Assembly (NCBI GenBank): GCA_016191645.1
Contig: JACPVQ010000164.1
Span: forward strand, 1-40,557
Direction: 5' to 3'
From: Candidatus Solibacter usitatus
Lineage (GTDB): Bacteria > Acidobacteriota > Terriglobia > Bryobacterales > Bryobacteraceae
Length of the DNA: 40,557 nucleotides
Shown here: in pieces, positions 35,402 to 40,557 of the stretch
Layout: each line of letters begins with the position of its first letter
Position numbering within the stretch: the stretch's first letter is position 1
Translations under genes and position numbers: made by a program
The notes under the pieces: model-generated
Told to the model about the DNA's origin: nothing
The model's database searches: none
What the model saw: the letters and a program-made list of their open reading frames with translations, nothing else

Positions 35402-35796
35402 GAGAATCCGCCGGAGTCATAAGCCGGTTTCTGTTCCCGCCCGAAAGCGGGTAGCGGCCATTCGTCTTGGCCGGACATTACTGCCCGGCTCCAGCAACCT
35501 ACCCGGGAGTTAAAACGGAGCGGGCCGCTCCTGCTCCCCTATTTGGTCTTGCTCCATGTGGGGCTTGCCCTGCCGTCGGCATTACTGCCGCCGCGGTGCG
35601 CTCTTACCGCACCATTTCACCCTTACCCGCAGCCCGAAGGCCACGGGCGGTATATTTTCTGTGGCGCTTTCCGTGAAATCCGCTTTGAGCGAATCCCCCC
35701 GGCCGTTAGCCGGCACACTGCCCTACGGAGACCGGACTTTCCTCGCGCCAACACCTTGCGGCGTCAACGCGCGGCCGCTTCGTCCGGCGAATCCTC
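35402..35796 (-). ncRNA. rnpB: RNase P RNA, class A
   Basis: The RNA subunit of RNase P matures tRNA 5' ends. On the minus strand, the 5' conserved block GAGGAAAGTCCGG is followed by TCTCCGTAGGGCAGTGTGCC, and near the 3' end is ACAGAAACCGGCTTAT. The ends pair as helix P1: GAGGATTCGCCGGA (about 35783-35796) with TCCGGCGGATTCTC (35402-35415), with only two G-U positions. This pairing defines a transcript of about 395 nt, normal for class A. The central part contains a GGCAAGCCCCAC segment typical of the P15-P17 region. Many short open frames cross this gene on both strands and are spurious. Confidence 0.95.
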
Positions 35797-35802
35797 CACT
35801 CC

Positions 35803-35831
35803 AGAATCGCACGGCGCAAGCTTCCTGTCGA
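35803..35831 (-). promoter_or_regulatory. Likely rnpB promoter
   Basis: Minus-strand TCGACA (35826-35831) is one base off the -35 consensus, and GATTCT (35803-35808) is a weak -10, with exactly 17 bases between. The next start position, six bases further, is 35796, the first base of the P1 helix deduced independently. The kinase gene begins divergently at 35882. Confidence 0.6.
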
Positions 35832-35881
35832 GCCAGGACCCATGAGCTATCCTACTGTTAACCACTTTTGCGACGAGCTTC

Positions 35882-38230
35882 ATGAAGCATGATTCCAACT
35901 CCCCTGACCGCTACATCGGTCAAAGTCTAAAGCACTACACGATCCTCTCGAAGCTGGGCGCGGGCGGAATGGGAGACGTCTATCTCGCCGAAGATACGCG
36001 GCTGAAACGCAAAGCGGCGCTGAAGATTCTGCCCCAACGTCTTGCTTTGGACGACGTGTGGCTGCGACGATTTCAGAACGAGGCGCGCGCCATTTCCACG
36101 CTGAATCACCCCAATATCGTCACCATTTACGGCGTGGAGCAAGCGGGGGAAACGCACTTTCTAGCCACGGAATTCGTTGATGGCAAAACATTGCGGGAGG
36201 AACTCGCATCCGGTGCGTTGTCCCCTAAGACGGTCCTCGGAATTGCCACGCAAGCGGCTTCGGCACTGGCCGCGGCGCACTCGGCCGGTATCGTGCACCG
36301 CGACATCAAGCCCGAAAACATTATGGTGCGGCGCGATGGGTTGGTAAAAGTCCTCGACTTCGGCGTCGCCAAGATGGTGGAAGGCGTTGTGGCGGGCGAT
36401 GCGGATTCTCTCACGCGAACCGGCACGGTGGTGGGTACTCCCACCTACATGTCGCCGGAGCAGGCGCGCGGGCAGGATGTCGATGCGCGCAGCGATCTGT
36501 TCAGCCTGGGTTCGGTGCTCTACGAAATGCTTGCCGGCCGGAAAGCATTCCAAGGAGACAACGCCGCGGACGTGCTCACCGCCATTCTGACTGCTGAGCC
36601 GCCGCCTCTCGAATCGCAGCTTGGTTTGGACAAGGTGGTGCGCAAATGCCTGGAAAAGAATCGCGACGCGCGCTACTCATCGGGCAAGGAGTTGGAAAAC
36701 CAACTGCGCGAGTTGCAGGCGCCGCGTTTGAAATCGCCATCCCGAGGTAGGCAATTCGCGTTAGCGGCGCTCGTCTTGCTTGTTGCGGCGGCCGCGCTCT
36801 GGTATGCGGTGGACCGAAACCGGCTGCGCGCCATGGATTCGATTCTCGTGCTGCCTTTCGTGAATGGCAGCGGCGACCAGAGCGTTGAATACTTGAGCGA
36901 TGGTTTGACCGAAGAACTCATCAACAGCCTCTCCAGAGAAACGGAATTGAAGGTCATGGGCAGGCCGACTGCCTTCGCCTATAAAAGCAAGCAGGAAAGC
37001 CCGCAAAAGATCGGGCGCGAACTCGGCGTACAGGTGATCGTCACGGGAAAACTCACGCAACGCGCGGGAAGGCTGACCGTTCAAGTGGACCTGCTTGCCG
37101 CAACCGACGGCGCTCAGCTTTGGGGCCGGCAATACAACCGTCCGGCCGACGAGATGCAGACGATGGAAGATGAGATTGCGCGGCAGATCCTGGCGCGCAT
37201 CCGCTTGAAGCCGGAGAGCAAGGTCGCAAAACGGCGCGCAGTGAATCCTCAGGCGTACGATTTGCACCTCAAAGGACGCAATGCGCTAAGCGTCCTCACG
37301 GAGAGCGGCGTGCGCAAAGCGGCGGAGTACTTTGAGCAGGCGGTGGTGCTCGATCCGGAATACGCGGCGGCCTATGCCGGTCTGGCCGATGCTTACAGCT
37401 ATCTCGGCTTCTTTGAGGTCATTCCGCCGGCCGAAGTCTTGCGCAAAGCAAAGCCCGCGGCGCTCCGCGCGCTCGCGTTGGACCCGCAATCCGCCGATGC
37501 CTACGTCGCCTTGGGCGGGGTGCAATTGAACTCCGAATGGAATTGGAAGGAGTCGGAGCGCTCCTTCCTGAAGGCCGTGGAACTGAGCCCGCGCAACGGA
37601 TACGTTCGTCACTGGTACGCTCATTGGCTGGAGGCTTCGGGGCAGTGGGAACGCGCGTTGCAGGAGATGCAAGCCGCGCTGGAGCCCGATCCGTTGAACG
37701 GCATGATCGGCGAAGATCTGGCGGCCGATCTCTACTACAACGCCCGCATCGACGACATGATCGCCCAGGCGCGCAAAGTGATCCGTGTCGCAAACGAGGA
37801 GCCGATCGTGCACTTGTTCCATGCCTACGGCTTGGAAATCAAGGGGATGCGCGCGGAGAGCGTTGCTGAACTTGACGCCGTCCAAAAGTTTTCTCCAGCT
37901 GGTTGGCTTCAGGCCGCATCGGCCGCCGCGTACGCGCGTTTGGGAAAGCCGGAACGAGCACGCACAATTCTGCAACAGCTGCGGGAAAGAGCCAGTCAGA
38001 GTTACGTTGCGCCTTTAGCTCTCATGGTGGTTCACCTCGCGGTTGGAGACAAAGAAAAAGCTTTCGAGTACTTGCAACGAACGTGTCAGGAGCGCTCCGT
38101 CAATCTCCCAATGGCCTTGTGGGACCCCGCCTTTGACCCCATCCGCGCGGACCCGCGATTCATTCGCATGCTGGACCAGGCCGGAGTGCCCCGCCAAGCA
38201 TACGCGCGCATGAGCCCGGCCACGCGCTGA
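35882..38230 (+). CDS. Ser/Thr protein kinase with transmembrane helix and C-terminal TPR domain
   Basis: A Hanks-type kinase. The 782 residues comprise the kinase domain (about 17-275: GAGGMGDVYLAED, K48 in AALKIL, catalytic D141 in HRDIKPEN, D159 in DFG, MSPEQARG), one membrane helix (about 291-309), and a TolB-N-like region (SILVLPFVNGSGDQSVEYLSDGLTEELINSLS, about 318-435). TPR repeats run from about 445 to the end (AAEYFEQAVVLDPEYAAAYAGLADAYSYLG, SADAYVALGGVQL). All catalytic residues are present. This architecture is expanded in Acidobacteria and probably senses envelope signals with the outer TPRs; the signal is unknown. It is divergent from rnpB and convergent with the wHTH regulator, with only 2 bp between the genes. 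Confidence 0.93.
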   Translation: MKHDSNSPDRYIGQSLKHYTILSKLGAGGMGDVYLAEDTRLKRKAALKILPQRLALDDVWLRRFQNEARAISTLNHPNIVTIYGVEQAGETHFLATEFVDGKTLREELASGALSPKTVLGIATQAASALAAAHSAGIVHRDIKPENIMVRRDGLVKVLDFGVAKMVEGVVAGDADSLTRTGTVVGTPTYMSPEQARGQDVDARSDLFSLGSVLYEMLAGRKAFQGDNAADVLTAILTAEPPPLESQLGLDKVVRKCLEKNRDARYSSGKELENQLRELQAPRLKSPSRGRQFALAALVLLVAAAALWYAVDRNRLRAMDSILVLPFVNGSGDQSVEYLSDGLTEELINSLSRETELKVMGRPTAFAYKSKQESPQKIGRELGVQVIVTGKLTQRAGRLTVQVDLLAATDGAQLWGRQYNRPADEMQTMEDEIARQILARIRLKPESKVAKRRAVNPQAYDLHLKGRNALSVLTESGVRKAAEYFEQAVVLDPEYAAAYAGLADAYSYLGFFEVIPPAEVLRKAKPAALRALALDPQSADAYVALGGVQLNSEWNWKESERSFLKAVELSPRNGYVRHWYAHWLEASGQWERALQEMQAALEPDPLNGMIGEDLAADLYYNARIDDMIAQARKVIRVANEEPIVHLFHAYGLEIKGMRAESVAELDAVQKFSPAGWLQAASAAAYARLGKPERARTILQQLRERASQSYVAPLALMVVHLAVGDKEKAFEYLQRTCQERSVNLPMALWDPAFDPIRADPRFIRMLDQAGVPRQAYARMSPATR

Positions 38231-38232
38231 CT

Positions 38233-40347
38233 TTATCGCGGCAGTTCCAGCGTGAAGATGTTTCCGCGCACTTCGGTCAACTCGAACGCGATCGCGTCGC
38301 CACGCGGTGACCACGCCGGATAGCGGACAAAAGCTCGCGCCGAGCGATAGTCCGTTAACCGTTTCTGTTCACCGGTTGCAGGATCCAGAGACCAGATGTT
38401 CCACACCCCGGCGCGTTGTCCGGCAAATGCGATGCGCTTGGAATCGGGTGACCACGAGTAGGGCCAGGCCTGTTCCAATCCGCTGGTCAAAATTCGAACT
38501 TCTCCGCCATCCGCCGAAAACACCGTCACATGCGAAGAATAATCGGACAGCAACTCGGCCGCCACGCGGCGTCCATCCGGCGAGACGGACGGAAACCCAA
38601 TCGACTTCGACGCCGGCGTGATCCAACGCAGCGCTCCACTGCGCCAATCCATTACGCCGACGCGCAGATTCGCCCCCACCTTCCCGTTGACGAAAGCCGA
38701 GTGGCCGTCCATTCCCAGCCGCTGATACCCAACCGGGCTGCGGTCCACGCCCTCCGGGATGGGAAGGTCCACAGGCCGCGCCATGCGGTCGTCCAGGGAA
38801 AACCGCACCACCCTTGGCGGCGTTAGGATCAAAAGTCCGCGGCCGTCCGGAAGCCATTGTGGTCCGAAGCTGCCATTCGCCGCGGCATGTAACAATTCCG
38901 CATCGCGGCCGTCCACGCGAATTCTCCAAGCTTCCGCGGACTCGCCAAATCGCCGGGTGTGATAGGCGAGCCACTCTCCGTCGGGAGAGAACGCCGGTAC
39001 TGTATTGCGCTCGTTCGTATTCGCGGTTACCGGCTGCGGCGGCGCGGCGGCGTCCCGCGCGTTGACGCGCCACAAGTTCGAATCGACGCGTACCTGAGAC
39101 ATCGCCAGCGCGCGCCCGTCTTTTCGCAGCCGCAGGAACTGAATCTTCTCCGGCGTCACCTGAATCGCCGCCGGATTGCCTTGCGCCACCAGGTTCGCGT
39201 CCACCGGCAGACTGTAGATGACGTTGCTGTCCGCCTTGACGAAAACGGAGAAGTAAAGTGTGCGCCCATCGGGCGAGAGTTGCGGCGCGAACAATCCGCG
39301 CGCGGCGGAAGAATACACGACATGCTCCGTGCCGCCTGCCACCGGAATGGCGCGCACCTCGGACTTCCGATCCGCGGTGACGATCGCCATTACCCACCGT
39401 CCATCGGGAGTGAACGACGGTGAGGTGTAGCTTTCCACGCTTTGGCTGAGCTTGCGCAGCGCGCCGCTTTCCGCATTCACCGCCCAGACTTCACTGGGGA
39501 ACGAGGTAACGGTGTCGTAAGGCGACGGCGAGATCATTCGCATGGAGCGAAATGCGATGGTCTTTCCATCCGGCGACCACGATGGCTGCGAACCGAAGGT
39601 TGTGATCTGGCGAATGGGACCGCCGAGCGCCGGCGTCAGACAGATGCCGCCGCGCGACATGCAGTGAAATGCGATCGTTCGTCCGTCGGGCGACCAATCG
39701 GATTCCACACTTCCACCGCCGTCGGAGGTGATTTGCAGTTCGCGCCCGCTTCCATCGACGCTGCGCACGAAGATTTCGAATTGCCCCGCACGGTCCGACG
39801 AATAGGCAAGCATTCGTCCATCAGGCGAAAACGCCGGGCTGATGTCGAGCGTCTTCGAGTTGGTAATCTGACGGAGTTTTGATGCGGGTTGCCTGGACGA
39901 GGGCTGGCTGCGAAACAGTCCGATGCCCACAGCCGCCACGGCGAAACCTGCCGCCAGCCACACCCAAAGGAAACGTCTGCCGCGCTCCCGCTTCGACGCG
40001 TCCGGCCTCGCCTCTTCTTGCAGCACTCCGCAAAACCGGTATCCCACGGTCGGAACCGTTTCGATATAACGCGATTGCCGGGCATCGTCGCCCAGCGCCT
40101 TCCGCATTTGCCCAACCACCCGCGTCAACGCGTTGTCGGTAACTTCGGTTCCAGCCCAAACCGTTTCGAATAGCTCCTCTTTCCTCACCACGCGGTGACG
40201 GTTTTCCAAAAGATGCAGCAGGACGCGAATGGCCTTCGGCTCAAGATCGATGGTCTCGCCCATCCGCTTGACCACAAGCCGAGATGCGTCCACTTCGATC
40301 CCATCGAAACGGTAAGTCCTTTGTTCAGCGATACCGGCAGTCCCCAT
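38233..40347 (-). CDS. CadC-like winged-helix regulator fused to a TolB-type beta-propeller
   Basis: The 704-residue membrane protein has a DNA-binding OmpR/PhoB-type winged helix on the cytoplasmic side (about 12-107: YRFDGIEVDASRLVVKR, LLHLLENRHRVVRKEELFETVWAG, NALTRVVGQMRKALGDD, YIETVPTVGYRF). One helix follows (about 126-145), then ten or so WD40-like PD40 repeats in the periplasm (FSPDGRMLAYSSDRAG, WSPDGRTIAFHC, LSPDGRTLYFSV, WSPDSKRIAFAG). As in CadC it would bind DNA from the membrane without phosphorylation. The ATG at 40347 is preferred over the adjacent GTG at 40350. It shares its 3' boundary with the kinase and may respond to the same kind of signal. Confidence 0.92.
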   Translation of the reverse strand: MGTAGIAEQRTYRFDGIEVDASRLVVKRMGETIDLEPKAIRVLLHLLENRHRVVRKEELFETVWAGTEVTDNALTRVVGQMRKALGDDARQSRYIETVPTVGYRFCGVLQEEARPDASKRERGRRFLWVWLAAGFAVAAVGIGLFRSQPSSRQPASKLRQITNSKTLDISPAFSPDGRMLAYSSDRAGQFEIFVRSVDGSGRELQITSDGGGSVESDWSPDGRTIAFHCMSRGGICLTPALGGPIRQITTFGSQPSWSPDGKTIAFRSMRMISPSPYDTVTSFPSEVWAVNAESGALRKLSQSVESYTSPSFTPDGRWVMAIVTADRKSEVRAIPVAGGTEHVVYSSAARGLFAPQLSPDGRTLYFSVFVKADSNVIYSLPVDANLVAQGNPAAIQVTPEKIQFLRLRKDGRALAMSQVRVDSNLWRVNARDAAAPPQPVTANTNERNTVPAFSPDGEWLAYHTRRFGESAEAWRIRVDGRDAELLHAAANGSFGPQWLPDGRGLLILTPPRVVRFSLDDRMARPVDLPIPEGVDRSPVGYQRLGMDGHSAFVNGKVGANLRVGVMDWRSGALRWITPASKSIGFPSVSPDGRRVAAELLSDYSSHVTVFSADGGEVRILTSGLEQAWPYSWSPDSKRIAFAGQRAGVWNIWSLDPATGEQKRLTDYRSARAFVRYPAWSPRGDAIAFELTEVRGNIFTLELPR

Positions 40348-40416
40348 CACAAAGATATACGAGAATCATCCGGGTTTCGTCACGACTATTCTCTTCCTTC
40401 AGGCGCAGTATCGACC

Positions 40417-40557
40417 ATGCGATGCGCTTTGACGGCTCTACTCTTTTTTACTTTGTCGCGGGAATGCGTTCAGGGTGCTCCCTATCCGATTGCGGAGGAT
40501 GTTTTCCTGAACGGCAAAGGACCCTTTCGCATGGTTGCGGATACCGGGGCGGAATCT
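40417..40557 (+). CDS. Retropepsin-like aspartic protease, 3' end outside window
   Basis: Only the first 47 codons are present. The ATG at 40417 starts a signal peptide (MRCALTALLFFTLSRECVQGA), and PYPIAEDVFLNGKGPFRMVADTGAES follows. The VADTGA block is the catalytic site of retropepsin-like proteases, with D42, and the leading strand pair (VFLNGKGPFRM) is typical. The single-site fold would act as a dimer or be completed downstream. The gene is divergent from the propeller regulator, 69 bp away. Confidence 0.75.
   Translation, partial: MRCALTALLFFTLSRECVQGAPYPIAEDVFLNGKGPFRMVADTGAES

Noticed and set aside
35467..35861. Short + strand open frames over the rnpB locus
   Set aside because: The sequence is accounted for by the minus-strand RNase P RNA, including conserved blocks and end pairing.

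Overview
The window looks like chromosomal DNA of an acidobacterium, most likely of the Solibacter/Bryobacter kind. This is inferred from gene content, not from a marker gene. The clues are a PSD1/PSCyt1 cytochrome gene next to a DUF1501 gene, a Ser/Thr kinase fused to TPR repeats, a CadC-like winged helix fused to a TolB-like propeller, PQQ-propeller secreted proteins, several enolase-superfamily dehydratases and high-GC DNA. Nearly all of it is ordinary coding sequence with short gaps. No tRNA, rRNA, prophage, transposase or CRISPR array was seen.

Layout. Positions 1-9352 hold a seven-gene + strand run: a polytopic membrane protein (5' end cut off), a His-rich membrane-anchored protein, a secreted M24 peptidase, a short gamma-glutamyltransferase, a pseudo-receiver/DUF3052 protein, a galactonate-dehydratase-like enolase-superfamily protein and acetyl-CoA synthetase. 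Positions 9647-13737 hold the PSD1 and DUF1501 pair. A BON-domain protein with a clear terminator and aconitase follow. Positions 17706-22378 hold a di-heme cytochrome c peroxidase-like gene (-), a HExxH protein, an EF-hand PQQ propeller and garD. Positions 22631-25132 are a - strand operon: HAD phosphatase, a barrel-less amidohydrolase-like lipoprotein and a methyltransferase. A Phd/YefM antitoxin with a damaged partner, a UxuA-like dehydratase, MsrA, a Tat-exported enolase-superfamily protein, a VapBC module, an FAD oxidoreductase and a pectate lyase follow. A TetR/RecQ-like pair, a YkgJ protein, the RNase P RNA gene (minus strand, about 35402-35796), a Ser/Thr kinase, a winged-helix propeller regulator and the start of a retropepsin-like protease end the window.

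Theme. Pectate lyase, GarD, a UxuA-like mannonate dehydratase, two enolase-superfamily proteins and acetyl-CoA synthetase together suggest use of plant-derived uronates and sugar acids, but the genes are scattered rather than in one locus.

The most unusual structure is a family of modular intergenic repeats. There are four copies (near 9396, 12131, 17268 and 22373) and one remnant at 34904. Each has a leader, 10-bp inverted ends and a fixed series of up to seven short hairpins. The stems differ between copies while staying paired, as in a structured RNA or in palindromes corrected by template switching. Two of the five sites sit directly on the stop codon of the upstream gene.
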